Origin: Candidatus Promineifilum breve
GTDB lineage: Bacteria > Chloroflexota > Anaerolineae > Promineifilales > Promineifilaceae
Direction: 5' to 3'
DNA: 64,000 nucleotides
Assembly: GCF_900066015.1 (NCBI RefSeq)
Contig: NZ_LN890655.1
Span: 3,326,726 to 3,390,725, forward strand
The notes under the pieces: model-generated
What the model was told of the DNA's origin: nothing
The model's input: the letters and a program-made list of their open reading frames with translations, nothing else
Database searches by the model: none
In this document: in pieces, positions 34,801 through 45,486 of the stretch
How positions within the stretch are numbered: position 1 is the first letter of the stretch
Layout of the letters: the number at the start of each line of letters is the position of its first letter
Made by a program: the position numbers and the translations under genes

Positions 34801-34879
34801 GTTCGTAGTCAGCAACTTTAGTTGCGCTCTTCACACCGACTCCTGTCACCCGACGGCGCTAAAGCGCCTGACTACGAAC
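34801..34879. repeat. Compound cruciform repeat with two inner hairpins
   Basis: The outer arms GTTCGTAGTCAG (34801-34812) and CTGACTACGAAC (34868-34879) pair perfectly. Inside are two small hairpins, GCAAC-TTTA-GTTGC (34812-34825) and GGCGC-TAAA-GCGCC (34855-34868). It is a multi-branched structure in the spacer between crotonase and YccF genes. Confidence 0.85.
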
Positions 34880-34928
34880 ATAGACGATAATCGGTGAAAT
34901 CTGTGAAATCTGTGGATTCTCTTTCTCT

Positions 34929-35297
34929 TTATCCCAACCGGAAGCTGAACGGCGCGAAGGCCACCGGGATCAGCTTGATGTGCTGCTTGGCAAAGGGGAT
35001 GCCGATGATGGTGATCGCCAGAATACCGGCGCTCACCAGATGGGCCAACGCGATCTCCCAGCCGAACAGGACGATCCACATAACGTTGAGCAGCAGCGGG
35101 AAGAAGCCCTCGCCGCGCTCGTCCGGGATGACGGCCTTGCCGAACGGGGCCAGCGTGGCCGCGCCCAGGCGCATGGCCTTCAGCCCGAACGGGATGCCGA
35201 TGATGGTCAGGCACAGCACCAGCCCGCCCAGGATATAGGCCAGGCCGGTGATCAGACCGCCGAAAATTAACCAAATGATATTACCTAAAAGACTCAT
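34929..35297 (-). CDS. YccF-domain membrane protein
   Basis: 122 residues from ATG 35297, with GAGGAGTT immediately upstream; a longer frame to 35339 lacks a site. It has four hydrophobic stretches in two repeats, each ending ITIIGIPF or LTIIGIPF, which is the YccF signature. The function of YccF proteins is poorly known. It stands alone, flanked by hairpin repeats on both sides. Confidence 0.9.
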   Translation of the reverse strand: MSLLGNIIWLIFGGLITGLAYILGGLVLCLTIIGIPFGLKAMRLGAATLAPFGKAVIPDERGEGFFPLLLNVMWIVLFGWEIALAHLVSAGILAITIIGIPFAKQHIKLIPVAFAPFSFRLG

Positions 35298-35394
35298 AAC
35301 TCCTCTATCTGCATGGCGTCGAATGACGCGCTTCATCAATGATCATTACGTAGGTAACGCGCTATGGTTTCATTTACAGGATAAAGATAAGAAA

Positions 35395-35488
35395 TGGAAC
35401 GCGGCTGACACGGATTAAACGGATTTTCGCGGATCGGAGCGATTTCTGATCCGCGTAAATCCGCCAAATCCGCGTCATCCGCGTTCCA
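35395..35488. repeat. ATCCGC-type quasi-palindromic repeat
   Basis: TGGAACGCGGCTGACACGGA pairs with TCCGCGTCATCCGCGTTCCA, with an inner GGATTTTCGCGGAT / ATCCGCGTAAATCC pair. It lies in the spacer upstream of trpA. Confidence 0.8.
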
Positions 35489-35523
35489 TTCCCGTTACCT
35501 TTTCCCGTCCCCGCCGGATGGTC

Positions 35524-35529
35524 TATAAT
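35524..35529 (+). promoter_or_regulatory. Consensus -10 box for trpA
   Basis: TATAAT at 35524-35529 is a perfect -10 hexamer. It overlaps an in-frame ATG (35528), which argues that this ATG is not the start. A start near 35536 gives a 5' leader of about 30 nt to ATG 35567. The -35 region is weak. Confidence 0.5.
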
Positions 35530-35566
35530 GGCTCATTATAAATCCACTGTCGAAGGTAGCTGGAAA

Positions 35567-36391
35567 ATGGTCAACCAACAAGAACAAACGGGATTGGATC
35601 AAATCATTGCCGCGTTCGCGCGGGCCGGGGCGCGGGGCACGGCCGCCCTCATGCCCTACTACACCCTCGGCTACCCCGACCGGGCCACGTCGCTCGACGT
35701 CATCGCCGCCATCGCCGCCGACAGCGACCTGCTCGAACTGGGCGTGCCCTTCAGCGATCCCCTGGCCGACGGCCCGACCATCCAGCACAGCACGCAGGTA
35801 TCTCTGGAGCGGGGCACGACGCTGGCCGGCTGCCTGGAAATGCTCCGCGAGTTGCGCGGTCGCGGCATCCAGACGCCCGTCCTGCTCTTCGGCTACTACA
35901 ACCCCTTCCTGGCCTATGGGTTGGACGCGCTGGCCGCCGACGCCCGCGCCGCCGGCGCCCAGGGCTTCATCGTCCCCGACCTGCCGCCGGAAGAGGCGGC
36001 CGACCTGGAATCGGCCGCCGCCGCCCAAGGGTTGGCCTACGTCCACTTTCTGGCCCCCACCAGCAGCCCGCGGCGCATCGCCGCCGTGGCGGAGCGAGCG
36101 CGCGGCTTTATCTATCTGGTCAGCGTGGCCGGCGTCACCGGCGCGCGGCAAACCGTCGGCTCAGATTTGGCCGGTTTCATCGGGCGCGTGCGCCAACGCA
36201 CGACGACCCCGTTGGCGGTGGGCTTCGGCATCAGTACGCCGGAGCAGGCCGCGGCCGTGGGTCGCCTGGCCGATGGCGTCATCGTCGGCAGCGCCCTCAT
36301 CAACGCCGTCGACCGCGCCGACGATAAACCCCAGGCCGCCGCCGCTTACATCCGTTCCTTGCATCGTGCGATCAACCATCAGAAGGAATGA
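35567..36391 (+). CDS. trpA: Tryptophan synthase alpha subunit
   Basis: 274 residues from ATG 35567. TrpA cleaves indole-3-glycerol phosphate to indole and glyceraldehyde-3-phosphate. ELGVPFSDPLADGP contains the catalytic Glu 57 and Asp 68. FIVPDLPPEEA, YLVSVAGVTGARQ and GFGISTPEQAA are diagnostic. The alternative ATG 35528 lies inside a TATAAT -10 box. No trpB or other trp gene is adjacent. Confidence 0.93.
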   Translation: MVNQQEQTGLDQIIAAFARAGARGTAALMPYYTLGYPDRATSLDVIAAIAADSDLLELGVPFSDPLADGPTIQHSTQVSLERGTTLAGCLEMLRELRGRGIQTPVLLFGYYNPFLAYGLDALAADARAAGAQGFIVPDLPPEEAADLESAAAAQGLAYVHFLAPTSSPRRIAAVAERARGFIYLVSVAGVTGARQTVGSDLAGFIGRVRQRTTTPLAVGFGISTPEQAAAVGRLADGVIVGSALINAVDRADDKPQAAAAYIRSLHRAINHQKE

Positions 36392-36411
36392 AGTAACCAG
36401 GACTGGAGCGT

Positions 36412-36446
36412 TCACCCCTGCTCCCCCGCACCCCTGCTCCCCTGCG
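36412..36446. repeat. CCCCTGC/CACCC-type minisatellite
   Basis: TCACCCCTGCTCCCCCGCAC and CCCTGCTCCCCTGCG units. It is the complementary sense of the GGGGTGCA repeats at 53770 and 59861. It fills much of the spacer between trpA and the YyaL-type gene. Confidence 0.7.
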
Positions 36447-36478
36447 ACCCGGCCCTCTAGGGCCACAAGGAGAACAAA

Positions 36479-38542
<2,064 letters not shown>

Positions 38543-38547
38543 GGAAA

Positions 38548-38617
38548 GTGGGGAGGGGTGGCGAGTGGCGAGTGGCGAGTCCACGCGAACCCGCCACCCG
38601 CTACCCGCCACCCGCCA
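38548..38617. repeat. GGCGAGT/GGCGGGT-type hairpin repeat
   Basis: TGGCGAGTGGCGAGTGGCGA pairs with the ACCCGCCACCCGCTACCCGC side. It occupies the spacer between the convergent YyaL-type and Eis-like genes; the Eis-like stop codon (38618-38620) adjoins it. Confidence 0.75.
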
Positions 38618-39901
38618 CTAGAAGTGCGTCATGCACCACGGCCGAGCCTTGGCGCGGAACAAACGGGTCAGCAGCGGCACGTGGGCGTCGTCGCTGAGCG
38701 TGACCCGGCCGTAGGCGTGGAGCCGGTCGAAGTCCACCGCGCCGACGATTAGCGAGGAGAAGTCGCTCACGTCCATGTTGACCGCCACGTCGGCCGGGCT
38801 GTCGGCGGCGGCCGGGGTCGCCCGCCCGGCGTTGAAATCGATGCGATAAATGCCCGCGTTCTCCGGCAAAAATGTATCGCTCAGATTCAGCCGCAGCCGG
38901 GTCGTCACGCCGCCGAAGTCGTGGTCGCCCAGCACGGCCCACAGCCGCGCCACGTCGATCACCCGGTACATGATGCCCAACCCCTGGGTGTTCGTCTGGT
39001 GCCATAGCCCGGCCAGCAGATTGCCGGAACCGTCGCGGGGATCGTTCAGCAGGTGGTGGAACGCCTCGTCCTGCGTCTCGTAGATGATGCGCCCCACCTG
39101 GTCGGCCTGCTTGCGCAAGAAGCCCAGCAGCGCCGCCAGCGCCGCCGCATCATCGTAGACCAGCGCCCGCACCTGGAGATCGTTCAGCAGCCAGTTGCCG
39201 TCCGGGACGGCCTCGAAGCGGAAGATGAGATAGCCGCGCAGTTGCCCGCCGGCCCAGTAGCCGACCAGATGAACGGCCGGATCACTGAACAGCCCGTTCA
39301 GCACGTGGGGCGGCAATTCCAGCAGGCCGTTCGTGCGCTCCAGGAAGCGGTCGTAGCAGGCGGCCACGTCGTCGCGGTCGGCCGCGCTCAGGTAATCGAC
39401 CCGTTCCGCCAGACCTTTGGCCGGCAAGGCGTCGGACGCCAGACCGTCGGCTGGCAGGGCTTCGGGCGAGAACTTGTAGCGGTTCAGCTTTACGCCATAG
39501 CCGAAGCCCATGCGCCGGTAGAAATCGGGCCGGAAGGGGTAGAGCGCCGCCAACGCCGCCCCTTTGGCCCGGTAGTTGTCCAGGTAATGGCGCACCATGT
39601 CGGCGGCCACGTGCTCCTTCTTGTGCCGCAGATCGACGGCCACACCACCCAGCCCGCCCACCGCCACGCGGCCGTCGTGGAGCTTCATCGTGAAGTCATA
39701 GCAGCGCATGACGCCCACCATTTGCCCCTCGTCGAAAACGCCGAAGAAGTGGACGATTGGCTCCTTCAACACCTTGCTCAGCTGCTCCAGCATCCGCCGG
39801 CGCGCCTCCGGCGTGTCGATCTTCAGGCCTGGAAAGGCCTCGACGGTGATGCGGGCGAATTCGTCCAGTTCTTTTTCGTCTACTTCGCGGATGATGCGCA
39901 T
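38618..39901 (-). CDS. Eis-like GNAT acetyltransferase
   Basis: 427 residues, GGAGGAAG 5 nt before ATG 39901. Eis-family proteins hold two GNAT domains and a C-terminal SCP2-like domain and acetylate amines, including aminoglycosides in mycobacteria. The N-terminus MRIIREVDEKELDEFARI, GVAVDLRHKKEHVAADMVRHYL (acetyl-CoA loop with R/K-x2) and YPFRPDFYRRMGFGYG are typical. The chain ends in MTHF, with a free C-terminal carboxylate thought to be catalytic in Eis. Substrate unknown. Confidence 0.88.
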   Translation of the reverse strand: MRIIREVDEKELDEFARITVEAFPGLKIDTPEARRRMLEQLSKVLKEPIVHFFGVFDEGQMVGVMRCYDFTMKLHDGRVAVGGLGGVAVDLRHKKEHVAADMVRHYLDNYRAKGAALAALYPFRPDFYRRMGFGYGVKLNRYKFSPEALPADGLASDALPAKGLAERVDYLSAADRDDVAACYDRFLERTNGLLELPPHVLNGLFSDPAVHLVGYWAGGQLRGYLIFRFEAVPDGNWLLNDLQVRALVYDDAAALAALLGFLRKQADQVGRIIYETQDEAFHHLLNDPRDGSGNLLAGLWHQTNTQGLGIMYRVIDVARLWAVLGDHDFGGVTTRLRLNLSDTFLPENAGIYRIDFNAGRATPAAADSPADVAVNMDVSDFSSLIVGAVDFDRLHAYGRVTLSDDAHVPLLTRLFRAKARPWCMTHF

Positions 39902-39942
39902 GAGACTTCCTCCGAAACTAAAATGCTATAAAATTAACCGGT

Positions 39943-40560
39943 ATGAAAAGCCTATTCCAGAAACTAACCCGCGCCGACGCCGCCAAGGACGAGTTTATCA
40001 CGGTCGTTTCCGGTCTGCCGCGTTCGGGCACGTCGATGATGATGAAGATGCTCGATGCCGGCGGCGTGCCCCCGGTGACCGACGAACTGCGCGAGGCCGA
40101 CGAAGACAACCCCAAGGGCTACTTCGAATTCGAGCGCGTCAAGCAGATGGATCAGGGCGACACGTCGTGGGTCGTAGGCGCGCGCGGCAAGGTGGTCAAG
40201 GTCATTTCGGCCCTGCTGAAGCACCTGCCGCCGGGCGAGCAATACCGCGTCGTCTTCGTGCGCCGCCACATGCCGGAAATTCTGGCCTCGCAGCGCAAGA
40301 TGCTCATCCGCCGCGGCGAAGACCCGGACAAGATGGACGACGCGCAGATGACGCTGCTGTTCGAGAAACACCTCAAGCAGGTTGACGAATGGCTGCGCGC
40401 CCAGCCCAACTTCCGAGTGCTCTACGTCCACTACAGCGACGTGCTCAGCGACCCGCAGCCGCAGATCACCGCCATCAACCGCTTTCTGGGCGGCAACCTG
40501 AACGTGGCGGCCATGGGTCAGATGGTCGACCCGCAACTGTATCGCAACCGGAAAGAGTAA
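39943..40560 (+). CDS. Sulfotransferase-family protein
   Basis: 205 residues. VVSGLPRSGTSMMMKMLDAGG near residue 22 is the 5'-phosphosulfate loop of sulfotransferases. YRVVFVRRHMPEILASQRKM provides the RR-x-S region for the 3'-phosphate. Sulfotransferases move sulfate from PAPS to sugars or other acceptors, in line with the sugar-modifying genes in the region. The start lacks a ribosome binding site and follows TATAAA (39927-39932) closely, so a leaderless or very short leader transcript is possible. Confidence 0.82.
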   Translation: MKSLFQKLTRADAAKDEFITVVSGLPRSGTSMMMKMLDAGGVPPVTDELREADEDNPKGYFEFERVKQMDQGDTSWVVGARGKVVKVISALLKHLPPGEQYRVVFVRRHMPEILASQRKMLIRRGEDPDKMDDAQMTLLFEKHLKQVDEWLRAQPNFRVLYVHYSDVLSDPQPQITAINRFLGGNLNVAAMGQMVDPQLYRNRKE

Positions 40561-40572
40561 CGTTGGCGGCGT

Positions 40573-41358
40573 TCAGCCCCCCACGTTCAAGCCGTTAGCC
40601 AGTTGCCCGCCATCGACGACGAACGTCGCCCCGGTGGTGAAGCTCGACGCGGCCGAGGCCAGATAAACGGCGATGCCGGCAATCTCTTCCGCCTCGGCCA
40701 TGCGCCCGGCGGGAATGGCCGTCACCAGCCGGTCGTGGATGTCGGGCGTGCTCCAGAGCACCTGGCTGAATTTCGTCTTGACGAAGCCGGGGGCGATGGC
40801 GTTGACCTGGATGTTATCGGCCGCCGTCTCAGCCGCCAGCACCTGGGTCATCATCAGCACCGCCGCCTTGCTGACGCAGTAGACGCCCATCATCCGCTGC
40901 GGCTCCAGCCCGGCGACCGAGGCCATATTGATGACCTTGCCCCCGCCGCGGGCGCGCATGAAGGGGATACAGGCCTTGGCGACGCGGAAATAGCCCTTCA
41001 CGTTGACGTCGAAGATTTTATCCCAATGGCTGTCCTCGGCCGTCAGGAACGGGCCGAAGTGGGGATTGGTGGCGGCGTTGTTGACCAGGATGTCGATGCC
41101 GCCGTATTCCGCCACTACGCGCTCGACGAGGGCCGTCACCGCCGCGCCGTCGCCGGTGTGGGCGGCCACGGCCAGCGCCTGGCCCCCGGCTCGGCGGATG
41201 CTCTCGGCCGCGGCGTCAACCGCCTCCTGCTTGCGGCCGGCCAGGGCCACATGCGCCCCGGCGGCCACGTAAGCCTCGGCAATCGCCAGGCCGATGCCCC
41301 GCGACCCGCCGGTGATCAGCGCCACCTTGCCCGTTAGATCGAAATTCGCTGCCGTCAT
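40573..41358 (-). CDS. SDR family oxidoreductase
   Basis: 261 residues from ATG 41358, with GGGAGG 4 nt upstream; the longer frame to 41571 is not supported. Classical short-chain dehydrogenase marks are visible: [28 protein letters not shown], and YCVSKAA with the Tyr-x3-Lys pair. The NAD(P)-binding pattern alone cannot decide substrate. 3-oxoacyl-ACP reductase or gluconate-type reductase are both possible. It converges with the sulfotransferase gene. Confidence 0.9.
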   Translation of the reverse strand: MTAANFDLTGKVALITGGSRGIGLAIAEAYVAAGAHVALAGRKQEAVDAAAESIRRAGGQALAVAAHTGDGAAVTALVERVVAEYGGIDILVNNAATNPHFGPFLTAEDSHWDKIFDVNVKGYFRVAKACIPFMRARGGGKVINMASVAGLEPQRMMGVYCVSKAAVLMMTQVLAAETAADNIQVNAIAPGFVKTKFSQVLWSTPDIHDRLVTAIPAGRMAEAEEIAGIAVYLASAASSFTTGATFVVDGGQLANGLNVGG

Positions 41359-41429
41359 TGCGCCTCCCTGCTCGATTGATTCTGTTGCGCCCCACTTATA
41401 ACCCGCTCGCGCCATTCCGGCAATCCGGC

Positions 41430-41462
41430 AAAAAAAACGCGCCAGGCATTGTGCCTGGCGCG
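41430..41462 (-). terminator. Rho-independent terminator of the L,D-transpeptidase gene
   Basis: A perfect 11-bp stem (CGCGCCAGGCA pairing with TGCCTGGCGCG, 3-nt loop) is followed by eight T on the minus strand. It starts 30 nt after the transpeptidase stop codon. This is the strongest terminator in the window. Confidence 0.95.
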
Positions 41463-41492
41463 CCAACCAACTGACCGTTGACCGATCTTCGC

Positions 41493-42581
41493 CTACGGGC
41501 CGCCAAATTGCGCTCCGGCATTCGTCTGCTGGAAGTAGTTGTGCGGATCCGACGTATGAACCCAGACCCACAAGTCATTGGGCGCGTTCTCCGACCAGAA
41601 GTAGATCCATTCAGCGTCGCGCAGGGGCATATTGACGCAGCCGTGGCTGTGCTTGTAGCCGTAGCGGTCGTGCCAATAAGCGCCGTGCAGGGCAATATCG
41701 ACGTTGAAGTACATCGTGTGCGGCACTTCTTCGACCAGGTAGTAATCGACCTTGCCCTCCGCGCCGACCATATCAGCCTTCAGGTGGCGATCCCAGACCT
41801 GGAACAACCCCTCGTAGGTCGGCCAGCGATTGAGACCGCTGGACACCAGTCCGGCATAGACCATGCGGTCGCCCTCGTAGGCCACGAAATTCTGCTCGTA
41901 TAGATCGACCTCGACCCAAAACTCGCCAGGGCCAACCTCGGCGGGGCGCGGGTTGTGCTCGATGATGCTCAGATAGGTCTGCTTCATCCAGCGGCCGAAG
42001 CCGATGTCATACCAAATCCAGCCCTCGTCGTCGACCACGGCGTCATAGACCTCAACGAAGGTGTAGCGCGGCAGCTTGATCGCCGTGGGGCTTGGCTCCG
42101 TGGCGGGCGCGTCGCTATACCAGTAGTCCACCAGCATCCAGCCAAACGGCCGTTCGGGCACGCCATATAACTCAACGCCGGTGAAGTCGGAGGGCGAAGC
42201 CAGCTTGATATCCTCGCCGCGCACCCATTCGCCAGGGTTGATCATGTACCACAAGCGCCCCTCGGCGTTGTTGTTGGCGGTGTCGTGGATGCTGGAAAAC
42301 AGATAACCGTCGCCGGCATTGCGCACGATGGCGCTGCCCATATTCGGCTCGGCATAGACGTTGATGTTATCGGCCAGGCGGCCGAACTTCATGGCCGGCA
42401 AAATGCTGTCATGGCGCGGGGCCGGGGCGTTAAATATCGACGCCGCCGGGTTGGTGTCGCAGACGTAGCCCACGTCATCGGACAGGATGTAGCAATTGAC
42501 GGCCGCCGACGCCGCGCCGGTGACCACCATCAAGCCTATCCCCACCAGGAACAGGGCCAAAATAAGACGAATTCGATTCAT
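41493..42581 (-). CDS. Secreted L,D-transpeptidase (YkuD)
   Basis: 362 residues from ATG 42581; a longer frame to 42641 lacks a start signal. The first 26 residues form a Sec signal ([20 protein letters not shown] then ASA). The YkuD domain (about 220-341) ends with [14 protein letters not shown]313-P319 contains the catalytic His, Gly and Cys. It forms cross-links or protein attachments in peptidoglycan on the outer face. Middle residues 110-200 hold SH3-like strands. A dedicated terminator follows. Confidence 0.93.
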   Translation of the reverse strand: MNRIRLILALFLVGIGLMVVTGAASAAVNCYILSDDVGYVCDTNPAASIFNAPAPRHDSILPAMKFGRLADNINVYAEPNMGSAIVRNAGDGYLFSSIHDTANNNAEGRLWYMINPGEWVRGEDIKLASPSDFTGVELYGVPERPFGWMLVDYWYSDAPATEPSPTAIKLPRYTFVEVYDAVVDDEGWIWYDIGFGRWMKQTYLSIIEHNPRPAEVGPGEFWVEVDLYEQNFVAYEGDRMVYAGLVSSGLNRWPTYEGLFQVWDRHLKADMVGAEGKVDYYLVEEVPHTMYFNVDIALHGAYWHDRYGYKHSHGCVNMPLRDAEWIYFWSENAPNDLWVWVHTSDPHNYFQQTNAGAQFGGP

Positions 42582-42705
42582 AAGCCAATCATTACCACGA
42601 TAATTCCGGCCATCCGGTTGATGTTGCACCCATTCTATCACGCGCCGGGGCCATTATCCAAGCCAATTGCCGGTCGGCTTAGGGGTTTCTACAGGTTGGC
42701 AAGGG

Positions 42706-42790
42706 ACACAGAGATCACAGAGGATCACAGAGAGCATGGAGAATTCGCCTTTTTCTCATTGCTCTCTGTGATCCTCTGTGATCTCCGTGT
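42706..42790. repeat. Long inverted repeat (ACACAGAGATCACAG type)
   Basis: Arms 42706-42736 and 42760-42790 are 31 nt each with one mismatch, loop 23 nt; the left arm contains ACAGAGATCACAGAGGATCA. It is one of the longest and best paired members of the intergenic repeats. It lies between the pabB-pabC fusion and the L,D-transpeptidase. Confidence 0.85.
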
Positions 42791-42817
42791 TAATTTTTAT
42801 TGGCCGTGCTTTCCGGT

Positions 42818-44572
42818 TCATGGTTTGAACACGGCCGATTGACGCCCGCGCACCGAATTGATGAGCCACAGCCGGGACGCGCGGGCCAGATCGTCGGGCC
42901 TCAGCACCTGCTCCATGATCTCTCCCTCGGCCAACAGCTGCGCCCGCAACGTGCCGGCCAGCAGACCGCAGGCCACCGGCGGGGTCACTTGCCGCCCGTC
43001 CAGCTCCAGGATGATATTGGCCACGCTCGCCTCGGTCAATTCGCCGTGCTCGTTCCACAGGATGACGTCGTCGCAGTCGGGCCGGGTGGCGCGGGCCAGT
43101 TCATACGGCTCGCGGCGGGTCGTCTTGTGGTAGAGGCGAGCGTCATCCGCGGCGATGGGCCGCCGCGCCAGCCCAACCCGCACCGGCTCCGGCGAAGCAG
43201 CCGGCAGCGCTGTCGCCGCGACTTCGATCCGCCCCGCACGGTCGAGCAGCAACCGCGCCTTGCTCGGCCCGGCCAGCCCGGCGGCCAAGTCGGCCAGCGC
43301 CAAGGCCACGGCCGCCCGGTCGCAGCGAAAGCCGCAATACTCGGCTGAGTCGGCCAGCCGCGCCAGATGCCGATCGAGCAGGAAGTAGCCCTCATCCGGC
43401 GTCCAGCGCAGCGTCTCGATCAGCTGGAAATCGGCCGTGGTCTGGCGCGGCGCGGCCAGCACCCGCGCCTTCAGCAGGCATTCGTCGTACTCGGCCGCCG
43501 CGTCCGAATCCCAGACGATGCCGCTGCCGACGCCATAGGTGGCCCGCCCATGTGCCCGGTCGATGACCGCCGTGCGAATGGCGACGTTGAACTGCGCCCG
43601 GCGGCCGGGGGCGATTGAACCGATGGCCCCGGTGTAGACGCCGCGCGGCCCCCGCTCCAGTTCGTGCAGCAGTTGCATCGTCCGCACCTTGGGCGCGCCA
43701 GTGATGGAGGCGCAGGGGAAGGTCGCGGCCAATACGTCGGTCAACGGCGCGCCGGTTTGAGCGGTCACGGTCGAGGTCATCTGTAGGAGCGTCGGGTAGC
43801 GCTCGATGGTGAACAGCGCGGGCACTTGGACGCTGCCGACCCGGGCCACGCGGCCGAAATCATTGCGGATCATATCGACGATCATCACGTTCTCGGCCCG
43901 GTTCTTCTCCGAGCCGCGCAGCCAGTCGATCTGCCGCCGGTCGTCGACCGTCGTCAGGCCGCGCGGGGCGGTGCCCTTCATCGGCCGCGCTTCCAGCGTC
44001 GCGCCGTCCAGGCGAAAGAACAACTCCGGCGACGCCGAGCAGATGACGTGGCGGCCCAGATCGATGTAGGCGCAATAGTTGGCCCGTTGCGCCCCGCTCA
44101 GGTCGGCGAACAGCGCCCACGGCTCGCCGTCGAACGTGGCCCGCAACCGGAAGGTGAAGTTGGCCTGATAGGTGTCGCCGGCGGCGATGGCCTGCTTGAT
44201 GTGGTCGATGGCCGCCGCGTAGGTGGGGTAATCGAGCGACGGCCGCCAATCGCCGAAGCGGTAAGCCCCGCCGGGGGTGGGGGCGGCGATCACTTCCCCC
44301 TCGCCAAACAGCCCAAACCACAGCAGCGGTGGCCCATCGGCATCGGGCGGGTGAGTGCTCAGGCCATAGGCCGCGCCCGCCTCGTAAGCCAGGTAACCGG
44401 CGGCATGAAGCCCCTCATCGTCCACGGCCCGCGCAATCGCCCGCAGCGCCGCCCCCACCTCGTGCGGACTATGGGCGACGACAACCCGCGCCGGATCGGC
44501 AAACCGCCGCCACAAGCCGCCCTGCTGCAACACAACATTCGGCGCGCCCCACGCCCGCTGCCTACCCGCCAC
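42818..44572 (-). CDS. pabBC: PabB-PabC fusion: aminodeoxychorismate synthase component I and 4-amino-4-deoxychorismate lyase
   Basis: 584 residues. Two steps of p-aminobenzoate (folate) synthesis are joined in one chain. The PabB part has MKGTAPRG, SEKNRAENVMIVDMIRND and SITGAPKVRTMQLLHELE. The PabC part (about 350-584) has a PLP-type fold-type IV pattern with KTTRREPYELAR and EASVANIILELDG. The N-terminus begins in the GGCGGGT repeat at 44563, so the true start could lie a little downstream at V/L codons near PNVVLQQG. It follows proC, 65 nt apart on the same strand. Confidence 0.88.
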   Translation of the reverse strand: MAGRQRAWGAPNVVLQQGGLWRRFADPARVVVAHSPHEVGAALRAIARAVDDEGLHAAGYLAYEAGAAYGLSTHPPDADGPPLLWFGLFGEGEVIAAPTPGGAYRFGDWRPSLDYPTYAAAIDHIKQAIAAGDTYQANFTFRLRATFDGEPWALFADLSGAQRANYCAYIDLGRHVICSASPELFFRLDGATLEARPMKGTAPRGLTTVDDRRQIDWLRGSEKNRAENVMIVDMIRNDFGRVARVGSVQVPALFTIERYPTLLQMTSTVTAQTGAPLTDVLAATFPCASITGAPKVRTMQLLHELERGPRGVYTGAIGSIAPGRRAQFNVAIRTAVIDRAHGRATYGVGSGIVWDSDAAAEYDECLLKARVLAAPRQTTADFQLIETLRWTPDEGYFLLDRHLARLADSAEYCGFRCDRAAVALALADLAAGLAGPSKARLLLDRAGRIEVAATALPAASPEPVRVGLARRPIAADDARLYHKTTRREPYELARATRPDCDDVILWNEHGELTEASVANIILELDGRQVTPPVACGLLAGTLRAQLLAEGEIMEQVLRPDDLARASRLWLINSVRGRQSAVFKP

Positions 44573-44620
44573 CCGCCACCCGCCACCCGCTACTCGCCAT
44601 CCCTAATTCCTAATTCCTAA
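44563..44620. repeat. GGCGGGT-type tandem repeat at the pabBC 5' end
   Basis: ACCCGCCACCCGCCACCCGC units on the plus strand. On the minus strand the pabBC start GTG (44572) is inside a unit. AATTCCTAATTCCTAATTCG microrepeats follow to 44637. Confidence 0.75.
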
Positions 44621-44637
44621 TTCGTAATTCGTAATTC

Positions 44638-45474
44638 CTACGCCGGCCCCTTCACCTTCTCGCCCTGCCCCAATTCGACCGACCGCTGATAGGCGGCCCA
44701 GATGGCGCGCGAGATGACCGTGCGCAGCCCGCCCTTCTCCATCTGGTAGAGGGCCGCCGCCGTCGTGCCGCCGGGCGAGGTGACCTGATTACGCAGTTCG
44801 GCCACGTGCTTGCCCGACTGGGCGGCGTACTCCAATGAGCCACGCATGGTCTGGAAGACCAGTTGCTCGGCCACGCGCCGCGAAAAGCCCAGATGGACGC
44901 CGGCATCGATGAGCGACTCCATGAACATGAAGACGTAGGCCGGGCCGGTGCCGCTGAGGGCCGTCGCCATGTCGAGATAGGCTTCGTCGTTGACGAAAAG
45001 CTCCTGGCCCAGCGCGCCCAGAATGGCCTGGGCCTGGCCGCGCTGCTCCTCGGTCACTTCCGGCGTGGCCGTCCAGACGGTCATGCCCATGCCGATTTGG
45101 GCCGGGGTGTTGGGCATGGCCCGCACGACCGAGGCGTGGGCCACGCCGTCGGCCAGCTTGCGGATGGGCGTGCCGGCCAGGATCGACAGCAGTAAATCCT
45201 GTCGCCGCAGGTGGCCGCGAATGCCCGGCGTCACCTCGGCCAGATTTTGCGGCTTGGTGGAGAGGACGATCACCTGCCCGGCTTCGGCCGCCTCGGCATT
45301 ATGGCTGGTCACGCGAATCCCATACCGCTCCCGCAACTCTTCCAGGCGGCTGGGCATGGGGTCGGCGGCGTAGATCTGCTCCGGGGCGACGATATTCTGG
45401 GTGATGAGGCCGCGGATCATGGCCTCGCCCATGATGCCGCTGCCGATGAAGGCTACGTTTTTGTCGGTAAACAT
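44638..45474 (-). CDS. proC: Pyrroline-5-carboxylate reductase
   Basis: 278 residues, TAGGAGGGAGC about 5 nt before ATG 45474. ProC reduces pyrroline-5-carboxylate to proline with NAD(P)H. AFIGSGIMGEAMIRGL is the nucleotide-binding loop, VRAMPNTPAQIGMGM is conserved, and SGTGPAYVFMFMESLIDAGVHLG with the later QVTSPGGTTAAALYQME is the substrate-binding and dimer helix region. It is 12 nt after the stop of the menC-like gene, in an operon. Confidence 0.93.
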   Translation of the reverse strand: MFTDKNVAFIGSGIMGEAMIRGLITQNIVAPEQIYAADPMPSRLEELRERYGIRVTSHNAEAAEAGQVIVLSTKPQNLAEVTPGIRGHLRRQDLLLSILAGTPIRKLADGVAHASVVRAMPNTPAQIGMGMTVWTATPEVTEEQRGQAQAILGALGQELFVNDEAYLDMATALSGTGPAYVFMFMESLIDAGVHLGFSRRVAEQLVFQTMRGSLEYAAQSGKHVAELRNQVTSPGGTTAAALYQMEKGGLRTVISRAIWAAYQRSVELGQGEKVKGPA

Positions 45475-45486
45475 GGCTGCTCCCTC

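Noticed and set aside
34801-34879. Possible tRNA-like fold
   Set aside because: The stems are perfect inverted repeats without an anticodon arm, T-loop consensus or CCA.
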